DNA from: Pseudophaeobacter arcticus DSM 23566
GTDB lineage: Bacteria > Pseudomonadota > Alphaproteobacteria > Rhodobacterales > Rhodobacteraceae
NCBI RefSeq assembly: GCF_000473205.1
Contig: NZ_KI421507.1
Coordinates: 3,333,057-3,397,056, forward strand
Direction: 5' to 3'
DNA length: 64,000 nt
Of this stretch, positions 24,342 through 35,621 are shown in pieces. Under the pieces are notes generated by a model, which was given only the letters and a program-made list of their open reading frames with translations, had not been told where the DNA came from and made no database searches. The position numbers and the translations under genes are program-made. The stretch's first letter is position 1. Each line of letters starts with the position of its first letter.

Positions 24342-25327
24342 AAACCTACCAAATCGTTGGCATCGGCAATGCGGTTGTCGACGTCATCTCGCAAAGTGAT
24401 GACAGTTTTCTGGCCCATATGGGCATCGAAAAAGGCATCATGCAGCTGATCGAGCGGGAACGGGGCGAAGTGCTGTATGGCGCCATGGAAAACCGGGTGC
24501 AGACCCCCGGTGGATCGGTCGCCAATACCATCGCTGGCGCCGGGGCTCTGGGCCTGGACGCGGCCTTTATTGGTCGGGTACATGACGACGCGCTGGGTCA
24601 CTTTTATGCCAATGCGATGAACGAAGACGGCGTTGATTTTGTGAACCCACCCGTTGCGGGCGGCGAGCTGCCGACCTCGCGATCAATGATCTTTGTGTCG
24701 CCGGATGGCGAACGCTCAATGAACACCTATCTTGGCATTTCCTCCGAGCTGGGCAGCGCCGATGTGCCAAACGAGGTGGCGGGCAGCGCCCAGATCATGT
24801 TCCTGGAAGGCTATCTGTTTGACAAGGACAAGGGCAAATCCGCCTTTATGGAAGCCGCACGGGATTGCCGCCAGGGCGGGGGCAAATCCGGTATCGCCAT
24901 ATCGGATCCCTTCTGTGTTGAACGGCACCGGGCGGATTTTCTGGCGTTGATCGAGCATGATCTGGATTTTGTCATCGGCAACGAAGACGAGATCAAATCG
25001 CTGTTTGAGACCGATGACCTGGAAGTGGGCCTGGCCAAAACCGCGGCGATTTGCCCGCTGGTGGTCTGCACCCGCTCTGGCGATGGCGTCACCGTGATCA
25101 GCGGTGAGACCCGACTGGACGTCCCGGTCACCAAGATAGTTCCCCTGGATGCAACAGGGGCCGGCGATCAGTTTGCTGCCGGGTTCCTGTTTGGTCTCGC
25201 CAAGGGCCGTGACCTGGAGACCTGCGCCAAGATTGGCAATATCTGCGCTGCAGAGGTCATCAGCCATATCGGACCACGCCCCGAGAGCAATATGCTGGAT
25301 CTGCTCCGCGAGGCCGGCCTGCTGTAA
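24338..25327 (+). CDS. PfkB-family sugar kinase, probable adenosine kinase
   Basis: A 329-residue ribokinase-fold enzyme. Signatures are V-G-I-G-N-A-V-V-D-V near the N-terminus, T-P-G-G-S-V-A-N-T near residue 55, and the catalytic D-A-T-G-A-G-D with Asp277. The long insertion with M-N-T-Y-L-G-I-S-S-E-L resembles bacterial and plant adenosine kinases, which phosphorylate adenosine to AMP. ATGA overlap with nth shows co-translation. Another nucleoside or sugar substrate is possible. Confidence 0.85.
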   Translation: MKTYQIVGIGNAVVDVISQSDDSFLAHMGIEKGIMQLIERERGEVLYGAMENRVQTPGGSVANTIAGAGALGLDAAFIGRVHDDALGHFYANAMNEDGVDFVNPPVAGGELPTSRSMIFVSPDGERSMNTYLGISSELGSADVPNEVAGSAQIMFLEGYLFDKDKGKSAFMEAARDCRQGGGKSGIAISDPFCVERHRADFLALIEHDLDFVIGNEDEIKSLFETDDLEVGLAKTAAICPLVVCTRSGDGVTVISGETRLDVPVTKIVPLDATGAGDQFAAGFLFGLAKGRDLETCAKIGNICAAEVISHIGPRPESNMLDLLREAGLL

Positions 25328-25359
25328 CCACGGCACTTGGATTTTTCACCAAGCGAGCT

Positions 25360-25438
25360 CTCCCGCCCGTCGCCCCTCTCGCCGGAGGCGGGAGGGCTCC
25401 CGTTGGGCCCAGCGCGGGGTGGCAAAGCCACCCCGCGC
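25360..25438 (-). repeat. Two-hairpin intergenic element, copy C
   Basis: On the minus strand: stem 1 is a perfect 12-bp GC stem (25427-25438 with 25412-25423, loop TTT), then GGGCCCAACGGGAG (25409-25396), a 9-bp stem 2 with one mismatch (about 25395-25374), then CGACGGGCGGGAG (25372-25360). It lies between convergent adenosine kinase and marR genes, 33 bp from the kinase stop. Confidence 0.75.
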
Positions 25439-25507
25439 CCTGGCGCTCTTTTCTTCCAAGGTCTTGTCTTCCAGGATCTTGGCCCAAATCACACAGCCGG
25501 GCGCGCC

Positions 25508-26008
25508 CTAGCCTCCTGATTTGTCCACCGCCGCCTGCGCCCGAGACAGCAAGATTTTGAAGGCTGAACGCTCTTCCTTGGGCATTGCGGCCAGCAGGCG
25601 CTCCTGCGTTGCGACATGTTCCTCCACAACCTGGTCAATCAAAGCCAGGCCTTCGGCGCTGAGTTCGATCAGAAAACTGCGGCTGTCTTGGGGGTTGATT
25701 TGGCGCAGCACCAGACCTTCGGCTTCGAGCCGGGAAATCCGGTTGGTCATGGTGCCAGAGGCGACCATGGTTGCCTTGAGCAAATCCCCCGGTGAAAGCC
25801 GATAGGGCGCGCCCGAGCGGCGCAGGGTGGCCAGCACGTCAAATTTGGCCGCATTCAGGCCAAACCGCGCAAAGGTTGCCTGCATCCCCTCCTGATAAGC
25901 AAGATAAAGCCGGGCAACCCGGCCAATAATCCCCATGGCGCTCACATCCAGGTCGGGCCGTTCGCGTGCCCATTGGCCGGTAATGAAATCCACATGCTCC
26001 ATGCACAT
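25508..26008 (-). CDS. MarR-family transcriptional regulator
   Basis: 166 residues with a central winged helix (about 45-120): S-P-G-D-L-L-K-A-T-M-V-A-S-G-T-M-T-N-R-I is the recognition helix and D-P-Q-D-S-R-S-F matches the D-x-R-D/S wing of MarR proteins. It is divergent from an EamA exporter, and two matching palindromes fill the 79-bp spacer, so it most likely represses both genes until a ligand binds. Start ATG at 26008 (26002 is equally possible). No redox cysteine pattern of OhrR is seen. Confidence 0.88.
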   Translation of the reverse strand: MCMEHVDFITGQWARERPDLDVSAMGIIGRVARLYLAYQEGMQATFARFGLNAAKFDVLATLRRSGAPYRLSPGDLLKATMVASGTMTNRISRLEAEGLVLRQINPQDSRSFLIELSAEGLALIDQVVEEHVATQERLLAAMPKEERSAFKILLSRAQAAVDKSGG

Positions 26009-26024
26009 AGCCTGTTCAAAAATT

Positions 26025-26042
26025 TATCTTGATGTCAAGACA
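26025..26042. promoter_or_regulatory. MarR operator 1 (candidate)
   Basis: TATCTTGA-TG-TCAAGACA, a palindrome matching at 7 of 8 arm positions, 16 bp upstream of the marR start. It is nearly identical to the second site centred 26 bp away. Confidence 0.7.
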
Positions 26043-26050
26043 AACCCAGA

Positions 26051-26068
26051 TATCTTGACATCAAGATA
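26051..26068. promoter_or_regulatory. MarR operator 2 (candidate)
   Basis: TATCTTGA-CA-TCAAGATA, a palindrome with perfect 8-bp arms, 19 bp upstream of the EamA start. The two sites are placed so that repressor dimers could cover both divergent promoters. Confidence 0.75.
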
Positions 26069-26087
26069 AACTCAGGAGACTTAGGAT

Positions 26088-26960
26088 ATGGCCCGTTTGG
26101 ATTTGTTTCTCACTGCGCTCGCCCCCGCCATTTGGGGCAGCAGCTATATCGTGACGACCAGCCTGCTGCCGGGGCAATCACCGCTCTTGGTGGCGCTGTT
26201 ACGCGCCCTGCCCGCCGGGCTGATCCTGCTGCTCATTGTTCGCCAGTTGCCGCCCCTTGCCTGGATCCCAAAGCTGCTGGTGCTGGCGGCGCTCAACTTC
26301 TCGCTGTTTTGGACCCTGCTCTTTGTCTCCGCCTATCGGCTCCCGGGGGGCGTGGCGGCAACGCTGGGTGCGGCGCAGCCATTGTTGGTGGTGTTTTTCT
26401 CGGCCTATGCCCTGCAAACGCCAATTCGGCCCACCGCCCTGCTGGCTGCAGGGCTCAGCATCGTTGGCGTCGCCCTGCTGGTGCTGACCCCGGCGGCAGC
26501 TCTTGATTTCTGGGGCGTTTTGGCTGGTCTGGGTGGCGCGATATCCATGGCCGCAGGGGTAGTTTTGACCCGCAAATGGCAGCCACCGGTGCCCCCGCTC
26601 ACCTTTACCGCCTGGCAATTGACGGCCGGCGGGCTGCTCCTGATCCCCTTTGCCGCCCCAAGCCTGGAAGGCCTGCCCCTGCTGACTGGCGGCAACCTCG
26701 TCGGCCTAGCCTATATGAGCCTGATCGGTGGCGCCCTGACCTATATCCTCTGGTTTCGCGGATTGGCCCGGATCGAGCCTGCCAAGGTGTCGCTCCTGGG
26801 GGTCCTGAGCCCGCTCTCGGCCGTGCTGTTGGGGTGGAGCGTTCTGGGCGAAAGCCTTTCCCCGATGCAGATCACAGGCGCGGCCCTGGCCTTGTTTAGT
26901 CTCTGGCTGGGGCAATCAAACCTGCGCTTTCGCCGCCCCAAGGCGAGAGCAGCCTCGTAA
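26088..26960 (+). CDS. EamA/DMT-family exporter controlled by the divergent MarR
   Basis: 290 residues, about ten transmembrane helices in two EamA repeats; A-P-A-I-W-G-S-S-Y near the N-terminus is the family opening motif. AGGAGACTTAGGAT precedes the ATG. The divergent marR gene and shared operators suggest an inducible efflux pump for a small toxic compound, possibly an aromatic acid as with many MarR ligands. The substrate is not deducible from sequence. Confidence 0.85.
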   Translation: MARLDLFLTALAPAIWGSSYIVTTSLLPGQSPLLVALLRALPAGLILLLIVRQLPPLAWIPKLLVLAALNFSLFWTLLFVSAYRLPGGVAATLGAAQPLLVVFFSAYALQTPIRPTALLAAGLSIVGVALLVLTPAAALDFWGVLAGLGGAISMAAGVVLTRKWQPPVPPLTFTAWQLTAGGLLLIPFAAPSLEGLPLLTGGNLVGLAYMSLIGGALTYILWFRGLARIEPAKVSLLGVLSPLSAVLLGWSVLGESLSPMQITGAALALFSLWLGQSNLRFRRPKARAAS

Positions 26961-26994
26961 CTGGCAGGACTGGGGTCAGCTGGATTACAGGGCG

Positions 26995-27024
26995 GCACAG
27001 GATCGCGCAGGATCGCACAGGATT
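26995..27024. repeat. Three 10-bp tandem repeats
   Basis: GCACAGGATC, GCGCAGGATC and GCACAGGATT lie head to tail in the convergent interval between the EamA gene and rppH. No other structure is apparent in this 170-bp spacer. Confidence 0.7.
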
Positions 27025-27130
27025 GCGCTGGCAGGCAAAATTACCTCTCGCACACCGGTGCCATGACAGGAAAAGACCCCCCAACGCCCGCAGACCTAAC
27101 CCCATCCTTTGGTGTTTGAACCTCTGATGC

Positions 27131-27613
27131 TCAAAAATGCGCCTCAAATTCCTGAACCACGCGGGCGTAGACCTCGCGCTTGAAGGGGACGATCTTTTCC
27201 ACCAGCTGATCCACCGGCTGCCAGCACCAAGCCGAAAATTCCGGGTGCTCGGTCTCGATATTGATCTGTTCGTCACGACCAAGAAAGCGCATCAGATACC
27301 ATTTCTGTTCCTGGCCGCGATATTTACCGCCCCAGAACTTTGGCACCACGTCATGCGGCAGTTCATAGGGCAGCCAGCCGTCGCTTTCGGCGATGATTTC
27401 AACCAGATCCTGGGTCACTCCGGTTTCTTCCTCCAGCTCGCGCAGGGCCGCAAGGCGGGCGTCTTCGCCCCGGTCGATCCCACCTTGCGGCATTTGCCAG
27501 GCCTCCTGAAACCGGTCTTTGCGCTGCGCCACAAAGACCTCGTTTTTGGCATTGATCAGCATGATACCGACATTGGGGCGATAGGGCAGCTTTGCGATCT
27601 CTTGCGGCGTCAT
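27131..27613 (-). CDS. rppH: RNA pyrophosphohydrolase
   Basis: A 160-residue Nudix hydrolase. [11 protein letters not shown] near the N-terminus, W-Q-M-P-Q-G-G-I-D and the Nudix box [10 protein letters not shown] continuing to R-E-L-E-E-E-T-G all match RppH. It removes pyrophosphate from 5'-triphosphate ends of RNA to start RNase E-dependent decay. Length is typical for alphaproteobacteria. Single gene. Confidence 0.92.
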   Translation of the reverse strand: MTPQEIAKLPYRPNVGIMLINAKNEVFVAQRKDRFQEAWQMPQGGIDRGEDARLAALRELEEETGVTQDLVEIIAESDGWLPYELPHDVVPKFWGGKYRGQEQKWYLMRFLGRDEQINIETEHPEFSAWCWQPVDQLVEKIVPFKREVYARVVQEFEAHF

Positions 27614-27730
27614 CTGGGGGTCCTTGGCTAGGGGCGGCGTTCAAAGGTGCCGATGCGGGAAAGTGATTTCCCCCCTTTAGACCCGGTGTCGCCGGGGCAG
27701 GCAAGGGGGTGACGCCGCGTTGAGACGTGA

Positions 27731-29809
<2,079 letters not shown>

Positions 29810-29888
29810 GCCTTTGGACCCCCTTTAGGGCCAAACCCTCCCGCGCCCGCAGATGTCCTGGCAAAGCCAGGCCACCTTCCGTGCGACC

Positions 29889-29987
29889 TTGGGGGTAGCG
29901 CCGCGCGCATCGCGCGCGGCGCTACCCCCAACGGGAGGCGGCTTTGCCAAAAGCCAACGACGGGCGGGAGAAGCCCCTTTTCGGGGC
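29889..29987 (+). repeat. Two-hairpin intergenic element, copy D
   Basis: Stem 1 has perfect 20-bp arms (29889-29908 with 29912-29931, loop ATC). Linker CCCAACGGGAGG (29927-29938), stem 2 GGCTTT-GCCA-AAAGCC (29940-29955), GACGGGCGGGAG (29959-29970) and a final GCCCC/GGGGC hairpin (29973-29987) follow. It lies between convergent fadH-like and ABM-like genes. A small extra hairpin, CCTGGC-AAA-GCCAGG, precedes it near 29858. Confidence 0.8.
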
Positions 29988-29988
29988 G

Positions 29989-30339
29989 TCAAATCGCTTG
30001 GTTGGCGGCTTGGCTATCCTGTGGAGCCTCATGACGGTCCCGCATGCCATAGTCGCGCAAGACCTCTGCCACCTTGAGACGGTAGTCTGCAAAAATACCA
30101 CCCCGGCCTTTGGTCTGTGCGGCGCGATGCTGTGTCAATTGCCGCCAATCCTGCACCGCCTGTTCATCGCGAAAGAAGGACAGGGACAGCAGCTTGTTCG
30201 GCTGGCTGAGGCTTTGGAACCGCTCCACCGAAATAAAGCCGTCAATCTCCTCCAGCAGCGGTTTCAGTTCCGCCGCCACCTCAAGATAGCTGGGCTTTTG
30301 CCCCTCGGCGATCTGGACTTCAAAAATCACGGCTATCAC
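29989..30339 (-). CDS. Small ABM/NIPSNAP-like dimeric alpha-beta barrel protein
   Basis: 116 residues with the pattern of antibiotic-biosynthesis-monooxygenase folds: V-I-F-E-V-Q-I-A-E-G, then D-G-F-I-S-V-E-R-F, S-L-S-F-F-R-D-E and a helix with W-R. Such proteins form small ferredoxin-fold dimers, some of which oxidise quinones or haem. GTG start whose GTGA overlaps the previous gene's stop. No function can be assigned beyond the fold. Confidence 0.7.
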   Translation of the reverse strand: MIAVIFEVQIAEGQKPSYLEVAAELKPLLEEIDGFISVERFQSLSQPNKLLSLSFFRDEQAVQDWRQLTQHRAAQTKGRGGIFADYRLKVAEVLRDYGMRDRHEAPQDSQAANQAI

Positions 30340-30671
30340 TTGCTCTCTCCTAGTGTGGGGACATCTGGCGTTGAGGCCAGTTTTAGAAAACTGCGCTCCT
30401 CCCGCAAGATAAACCGCTCCCGCTGCGCAAAGGCGTAGTTCTCTTGCCCCAGCGGATCAGCCGCCAGCCGGGCCCGGTAGCGCTCATAGCTGGCAAGGTC
30501 CGCAATGTTATATATCCCGTAGGCCTGGGTTGCAGATCCTTCATGAGGGGCAAAATAGCCAATCAGATCGGCGCCATTGCGGGGAATGGCCTCCCCCCAA
30601 TTTCGCGCATATTGGCGAAAGGCCTCTGTTTTTGTTGGGTCAATTTGATAGCGAATAATACATGTAAGCAC
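30336..30671 (-). CDS. NIPSNAP-family small protein
   Basis: 111 residues; the opening I-I-R-Y-Q-I-D-P and the F-A-P-H-E-G-S and A-Y-G-I-Y-N-I-A-D-L-A-S-Y-E-R-Y-R segments are typical of NIPSNAP proteins (dimeric alpha-beta barrel). The start is GTG at 30671 with AGGA upstream. It is translationally coupled to the ABM-like gene, suggesting the two related barrels work together. Role unknown. Confidence 0.75.
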   Translation of the reverse strand: MLTCIIRYQIDPTKTEAFRQYARNWGEAIPRNGADLIGYFAPHEGSATQAYGIYNIADLASYERYRARLAADPLGQENYAFAQRERFILREERSFLKLASTPDVPTLGESK

Positions 30672-30721
30672 GGTAGGATTCCTGTTTTTGGTATCCCGAC
30701 CCTAGCCAATCACACAGCACA

Positions 30722-30747
30722 AAGGCTTCGCTCTGGAGCGAAGCCTT
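30722..30747 (-). terminator. Hairpin terminator after the chemoreceptor gene
   Basis: A perfect 26-bp palindrome, arms AAGGCTTCGCTC and complement (30722-30733, 30736-30747), 41 bp after the chemoreceptor stop. The T-tract is short (TTTG). Confidence 0.6.
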
Positions 30748-30788
30748 CATAGTGTCAGGTCCTTTGCCCCCTGAATAAACGGGGGAGA

Positions 30789-32549
30789 TCAGGCCACGTC
30801 TCGCTGCGCCTCACCAGCCCCGGCAAACCTTTGCAAAAGGTTTGACAACCGCGATGCTTCGTCTTTCATCTTCTGGCTGGCGCTGCTGGTTTCTTGCACC
30901 ATGGCCGCATTTTCCTGCGTGACCTTGTCCAGCTGGGCAACACCAATGTTGATCTCGCGCAGACCAGAAGCCTGTTCGGTTGCCGAAGCGGCAATCGAAG
31001 AGACCCGTTCAGAAACGCTCGTTACGCTTTCGACAATCTGCGCCAGCGTCTCGCTGGTGGCTTGCACCAGGCGCTCACCATCTTCGACCTGCTTTGAGCT
31101 ATTGGTCACCAGACCTTTGATGTCATTTGCCGATTTTGCCGCCAGATGGGCAAGACCGCGCACTTCCGAGGCCACAACCGCAAAACCGCGACCTGCTTCC
31201 CCTGCACGGGCCGCTTCAACCCCGGCGTTCAGGGCCAACAGACTGGTCTGGAAGGCGATGTCATCAATCACCGTGATGATTTTACTGATGTTTTCAGAAG
31301 ACTCAGCAATGGAGCTCATCGCCTGCATGGCCTCCTGCATGACAGTGCCACCCTGCTCCGCCCGCCTGCGGCCTTCGGCAGCCAGTTCATCGGCTGCCTG
31401 TGCCTGCTCTGCTGCGGATTGCACGCTTGCCGACAATTGCTCCAAGGCCGCAGCGGATTCTTCCAGCGTCGCAGCCTGGGTTTCGGCCCGATGCGACATC
31501 TCATCAGACATCGTGGAAAGCCCCTGAGCATTCTGGCCCACCGCCCCTGAGCTCATGCTGAGTTCTTGCACCAGCTCTCCCAAAGCCCCGGCGAGGTCGT
31601 TAAAGTCGATGCAGAGCATTTCGTAGCTCTCGCCCAGGTCCACCCAGTCACCAGCCGTGATCCGCTGCTGCAAATCACCCGATTTCAGACCAGCCATGGA
31701 CGCACTGAGAACATGGAACAGTTCAACCCGGCGCTCGTTTTCCTGCTGGTTTTTCGCCTCGATCGATTTTGCCTGATCCAGCCGTTCCCGCAGATCCGCA
31801 AGGTTGCGGGCAATGGCCCCGACCTCATCCCGGCGATGGGTATCTTCAATCTCACTTTGATAGTCGTCTTCCACCAATCTGTTCACAGAGCGCGCAGCTG
31901 CAACAATAGGCCTGCTCAGCAACTGCCCAAATACCAGCGCCATGACCAGCGCGCCCACCATTGCCGCTATGTTGGTGCTCAGCTGCACAAGCTCGCTGCG
32001 CGCGATCAAATTGGTGATTTGATCTTCAACCACCTGCTTTCGCCCCCCCATGATGTCCTGCATGGCATCCACAGAATCACGAAGATGGGCAATGGCCGGC
32101 ACAACTTGGGCATAGGCAAATTCCCGACGTGCCGCGCCGGGCTCTGTCTTTTCAAGTGCAGTAAGCGAAGTTGTGAAGCCTTCGATGGTTGGCGTCAGAG
32201 CCATGACAGATTCATAAACATCGGCCTGTACGGCATTTGCAGAGGAAACCTTCACAAAGCGGTCCTCGGCACCGGCAATCTCTGTGGCAACCTCGTCGAT
32301 ATTGCCGCGCAGCCCCGCTAAGCCTTCGTTGTCGCCACCAGTATAGGCCAATAGATCCGCCAGTCCCTGTTCGATATCCTCTTTCATGTCATCCAGGCTC
32401 TTTAGCTGTGCGACAACCAGGCGGGATTGATAGATGCTTTCTGTCAAACGATGGCTGACAAGCCAGGAGATCCCTGCAACCACGGCGAGCATGGCGACAA
32501 AAGCGCCCCCCAAAATGAAAACCTGCGTACGCAGAGAAAACCGATGCAT
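30789..32549 (-). CDS. Methyl-accepting chemotaxis protein
   Basis: 586 residues: TM1 (about 8-28), a periplasmic helical sensor of about 160 residues, TM2 (about 195-215), HAMP, a second HAMP-like helical region, and the cytoplasmic signalling domain with [20 protein letters not shown] as hairpin tip. The sensor domain is all-helical, so the ligand may be sensed through a partner protein or four-helix bundle; it is unknown. The start at 32549 begins the TM1 signal and follows AAGGTTGG; the frame upstream to 32708 is rejected. No che genes are nearby. Confidence 0.92.
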   Translation of the reverse strand: MHRFSLRTQVFILGGAFVAMLAVVAGISWLVSHRLTESIYQSRLVVAQLKSLDDMKEDIEQGLADLLAYTGGDNEGLAGLRGNIDEVATEIAGAEDRFVKVSSANAVQADVYESVMALTPTIEGFTTSLTALEKTEPGAARREFAYAQVVPAIAHLRDSVDAMQDIMGGRKQVVEDQITNLIARSELVQLSTNIAAMVGALVMALVFGQLLSRPIVAAARSVNRLVEDDYQSEIEDTHRRDEVGAIARNLADLRERLDQAKSIEAKNQQENERRVELFHVLSASMAGLKSGDLQQRITAGDWVDLGESYEMLCIDFNDLAGALGELVQELSMSSGAVGQNAQGLSTMSDEMSHRAETQAATLEESAAALEQLSASVQSAAEQAQAADELAAEGRRRAEQGGTVMQEAMQAMSSIAESSENISKIITVIDDIAFQTSLLALNAGVEAARAGEAGRGFAVVASEVRGLAHLAAKSANDIKGLVTNSSKQVEDGERLVQATSETLAQIVESVTSVSERVSSIAASATEQASGLREINIGVAQLDKVTQENAAMVQETSSASQKMKDEASRLSNLLQRFAGAGEAQRDVA

Positions 32550-32975
32550 GAGCGACCAACCTTTACGAATCTGATATTTCCTAGCTCTGGGTTTATGCAG
32601 AAAGAGTGTACATCTCGTTATGTTGATCTGCGGAAATCTGGGGGTGGGGTGGACGCGGCTCACGCGGCTCTTTGAATGTTTGTAAAGAAACTTGCTGGCG
32701 CGGCGCATGTTTTGATCCAGGGCTCAGGTCACGCCCCCTACTCTGTCTGGAATTTCCCCTCAATCGTCGCCGCTGGTCGCCATATCACTGCTGCTGCAAA
32801 TTTCGGCTACCGGTCTGACTTCATGAACTAAACGCCCAAAATCGCCCCATTGTGCGACAGTTTCCAACGCATGAACGGTTTTGGAAAAACCCTGCAATTA
32901 TCCCATCACTGCCCCGTTCTTGCCCGAATTCAGCGCCAAACACAGGTCGAGAAGATACAACGAGAGGACCTGTGA
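32550..32975. other. 426-bp divergent spacer, nothing recognised
   Basis: The space between the chemoreceptor and the LysR gene must hold both promoters. I see no further gene, strong hairpin or repeat in it. Confidence 0.5.
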
Positions 32976-33893
32976 ATGGATCGGCTGACCGAAATGGAGG
33001 CCTTTGCCAATGTCGTGGACCAGGGCGGGTTCACCGACGCGGCAAAGAAGATGGGGATTTCAAAATCCGCCGTATCGAAACATGTTTCCAGTCTGGAGAC
33101 CCGCCTTGGCGCCCGGCTGCTGAACCGCACCACGCGCCGCGTGTCGCCGACGGAAATCGGCCTTGCCTATTACGACCGCGCCAGACGCGTGCTGAACGAT
33201 GCCGGTGAAGCTGACGCGCTTGTTTCCTCTATGCAATCGGCGCCTTCGGGGTTGCTCAGGATTTCGGTGGCAACTGATTTTGGCGTCAACCATCTATCGC
33301 CGGTGCTGTCGGATTTCCTGCGGGATTTCCCCGATATCACCGTCAATATGGTCCTGAACAACCGCTATGTAGAACTGATTTCAGAAGGCTTTGACATGGC
33401 TCTGCGCATTGGCGAGCTGGAAGACAGCTCACTCAAGGCCCGCAAGCTCACCGAGACCACCAAACGGATGATCGCCTCACCGGGTTACCTGGAGCAATTT
33501 GGCCGACCGCAAAAGATCGACGATCTGAACAGCCATAAGCTTTTGCACTATTCCAACCAGTCCAGCGGCAATGTATGGAAGATCACCGCGCCCTCTGGTG
33601 AAAAGCGTCAGGTGCGCACCACCGGCTGGCTGTCGGTGAACGATGGGCAATCTCTGCTCAATGCTGCGATCTCGGGCTTGGGCATCGCCTATCTGCCCAG
33701 CTACCTCTATTCCGAAGCGATGGCCGAGGGGCTGGTCGAAGACGTTATGCCCAACCTGCCAGTCGAGACCCAAGGCATCTATGCAGTCTATCCTCCGGGC
33801 AAGTTCACCCAGCCCAAGGTCCGTGCCTTTATCGACTTTCTGGCGCATTCCTTTGCAGGCAAAGATACCGAAGAGTGGCGACAGTCCGCCTGA
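32976..33893 (+). CDS. LysR-family transcriptional regulator
   Basis: 305 residues: N-terminal winged helix (1-60) with F-T-D-A-A-K-K-M-G-I-S-K-S-A-V-S-K-H-V and L-L-N-R-T-T-R-R-V, then the periplasmic-binding-protein-like effector domain (about 90-290). It resembles the CrgA/DsdC-like group often next to its targets, but here its neighbours are a divergent chemoreceptor 426 bp away and an unrelated operon downstream. GAGAGGACC precedes the ATG. Target and ligand unknown. Confidence 0.9.
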   Translation: MDRLTEMEAFANVVDQGGFTDAAKKMGISKSAVSKHVSSLETRLGARLLNRTTRRVSPTEIGLAYYDRARRVLNDAGEADALVSSMQSAPSGLLRISVATDFGVNHLSPVLSDFLRDFPDITVNMVLNNRYVELISEGFDMALRIGELEDSSLKARKLTETTKRMIASPGYLEQFGRPQKIDDLNSHKLLHYSNQSSGNVWKITAPSGEKRQVRTTGWLSVNDGQSLLNAAISGLGIAYLPSYLYSEAMAEGLVEDVMPNLPVETQGIYAVYPPGKFTQPKVRAFIDFLAHSFAGKDTEEWRQSA

Positions 33894-34024
33894 TTGGCAG
33901 CCCAGCTTCCAAGGCTGCTTTCTTCTCAAGACTGCTCTTGCTCAGGCGGGGGCAGTTTTCGGCTGACCTCCGCGCAGAAAGGATAGCGCTCTCATTGGCG
34001 CGGCCTCTCGGGGCAAGGCCTGGC

Positions 34025-35032
34025 TTACCTGGAGAGCAGAACCACCTCTACCCGGCGGTTTTGCTCCCTCCCGGCAGCGGTGAGATTGCTGGCAATCGGC
34101 GCCATAAAGCCGGCTCCGGCAACTGCAATACGCGCCTCCGCGACACCATAGGTCTGCACCAAAGTCTCTTTGACCACCTGTGCCCGCCGCAGCGACAGGG
34201 ACTTGTTATCCTCAAGCCCGCCAACACTGTCGGTATGACCAACAATCAGCACCTGGGCCTTAGGTGCCTCATCCAAAAAGCCTGCAAGCCTCTCCAGGCT
34301 GGCAATGGCCTCTTGGCCAAGTGCTTCCCCGCCGGTGCCAAACGCCACGCCGTCCAGCACGACATGGCCCTGTTGTTCGAGCAGATTTTCCAACCCCGAA
34401 GCGGTTTGTGTTTGACCTTGTAGCGGAAGGGCGGGAGGAGATGTTTCCGATGTCACCAGCGCCAACGGCGCCTGTTTTTCCGGCGTGACCTCGATCAATT
34501 GCATATAGGTCACCGTCCCACTCCGCGACACCAGAAGGGAAACCACCTGCGTGGCCTCGGCAGCATCAGCCGCTTCGGCCCCTGTCACAGAGGATGCCGG
34601 TTTTTGCGCCGCCAGAAAATGGTAATCCGACAGGCTGACAACCATGTCAGGCGCTGGCACAACTTCGATGCCAAAGCGAAAATCAAAGCCCCCGCATTGG
34701 CGGGTTTCGCATTGAAACAGGATCTCATACCCCTGCTCTACCAGCTGGCGGCGCAGCACATCCAACACCTGCAAAACAGTTGCATCGCTTTGCAAATGCC
34801 AGGTCCGGCGCAGGATATGGCCTTCTTTCAGGCGCAGGGGGATGCCTGCCGCGCTAAAGGGTCCAACCGGAAGCGCATAGGTGCCCATAGCTGTTTCCCG
34901 CTTCGAGCGGGCTGTCGCGCCATCAGGCAGCTGCAATGACACCGCCGCCCCCGGTTGAGCCTGCGCCGAAACCGAAGAGACGGCCAGGCTCAGACAGCCG
35001 CCAAGGGCCAAAACGGCAAGGCCAAGCCTCAT
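34025..35032 (-). CDS. OmpA-domain protein with DUF4892-like N-terminal domain
   Basis: 335 residues: a Sec signal peptide (cut after V-S-A, about residue 25), an N-terminal domain (about 30-190) with Y-A-L-P-V-G-P-F, L-R-R-T-W and C-G-G-F-D-F-R-F that I recall as DUF4892, a linker, and a C-terminal OmpA peptidoglycan-binding domain (about 225-335, with G-H-T-D-S-V-G-G and N-R-R-V-E-V). Two cysteines in the N-domain (C-E-T-R-Q-C) may form a disulfide. The start at 35032 gives the signal peptide; the frame upstream to 35272 does not. Last gene of a four-gene operon. Probably periplasmic and wall-bound. Confidence 0.82.
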   Translation of the reverse strand: MRLGLAVLALGGCLSLAVSSVSAQAQPGAAVSLQLPDGATARSKRETAMGTYALPVGPFSAAGIPLRLKEGHILRRTWHLQSDATVLQVLDVLRRQLVEQGYEILFQCETRQCGGFDFRFGIEVVPAPDMVVSLSDYHFLAAQKPASSVTGAEAADAAEATQVVSLLVSRSGTVTYMQLIEVTPEKQAPLALVTSETSPPALPLQGQTQTASGLENLLEQQGHVVLDGVAFGTGGEALGQEAIASLERLAGFLDEAPKAQVLIVGHTDSVGGLEDNKSLSLRRAQVVKETLVQTYGVAEARIAVAGAGFMAPIASNLTAAGREQNRRVEVVLLSR

Positions 35033-35042
35033 CTGGTCTGCC

Positions 35043-35615
35043 TCACCGGAACTGTGCGTGGTATTCGTCGTTTGGCACCATGCCGGTGGCCGAAGCAACG
35101 CGATTGGACATGTTGTAAAACCCGGTGACATTGGCAATGTCCCAGATATCGCGATCGCTAAAGCCAACCTGGCGCAGGATTTCCCGGTCGGCCTCTTCGA
35201 TCTCGGTGCTGGCTTTGGTGACCTTGACCGCAAAATCCAGCATGGCGCGTTGACGCGCATCCAGTGGGGCAACCCGGTAATTCATCACCAGCATTTCGCC
35301 CAGTTTTGGATCGCCCGAAAGCTGCCGAACCGCAGCGCCATGGGCCGCAAGACAGTAAAAGCAGCCGTTGACCGCCGAGACCGCCACCGCGATCATCTCG
35401 CGCTCCAGCTTGCTCAGCCCGCTGTCGCCCAGCATGAGCTCATTGTAGAGCGCGCTAAAGGTGTTGAGCTTGTTCTCATCAAACGCATGGGCGCGCAGCA
35501 CGTTGGGCACCATACCCAGCTTGTCCTGACAGATGCCAAAGTATTTTTGCATGCCCGCAGGCAGCGGCTCCAGAGGGGGCAGATCCAAGGCGGTTGGCGC
35601 TGTTTGATCAGTCAT
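35043..35615 (-). CDS. Peroxidase-related AhpD-like enzyme (CMD family)
   Basis: 190 residues of the uncharacterised peroxidase-related branch of the carboxymuconolactone-decarboxylase family. The redox motif is N-G-C-F-Y-C-L-A-A-H-G (C-x2-C-x3-H). N-V-L-R-A-H-A near residue 38 and D-I-W-D-I-A-N-V-T-G-F-Y-N-M-S-N-R near the C-terminus are typical of the branch. It probably reduces peroxides or disulfides. It lies 6 bp after the GNAT gene and 10 bp before the OmpA gene. Confidence 0.87.
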   Translation of the reverse strand: MTDQTAPTALDLPPLEPLPAGMQKYFGICQDKLGMVPNVLRAHAFDENKLNTFSALYNELMLGDSGLSKLEREMIAVAVSAVNGCFYCLAAHGAAVRQLSGDPKLGEMLVMNYRVAPLDARQRAMLDFAVKVTKASTEIEEADREILRQVGFSDRDIWDIANVTGFYNMSNRVASATGMVPNDEYHAQFR

Positions 35616-35621
35616 GATGAA

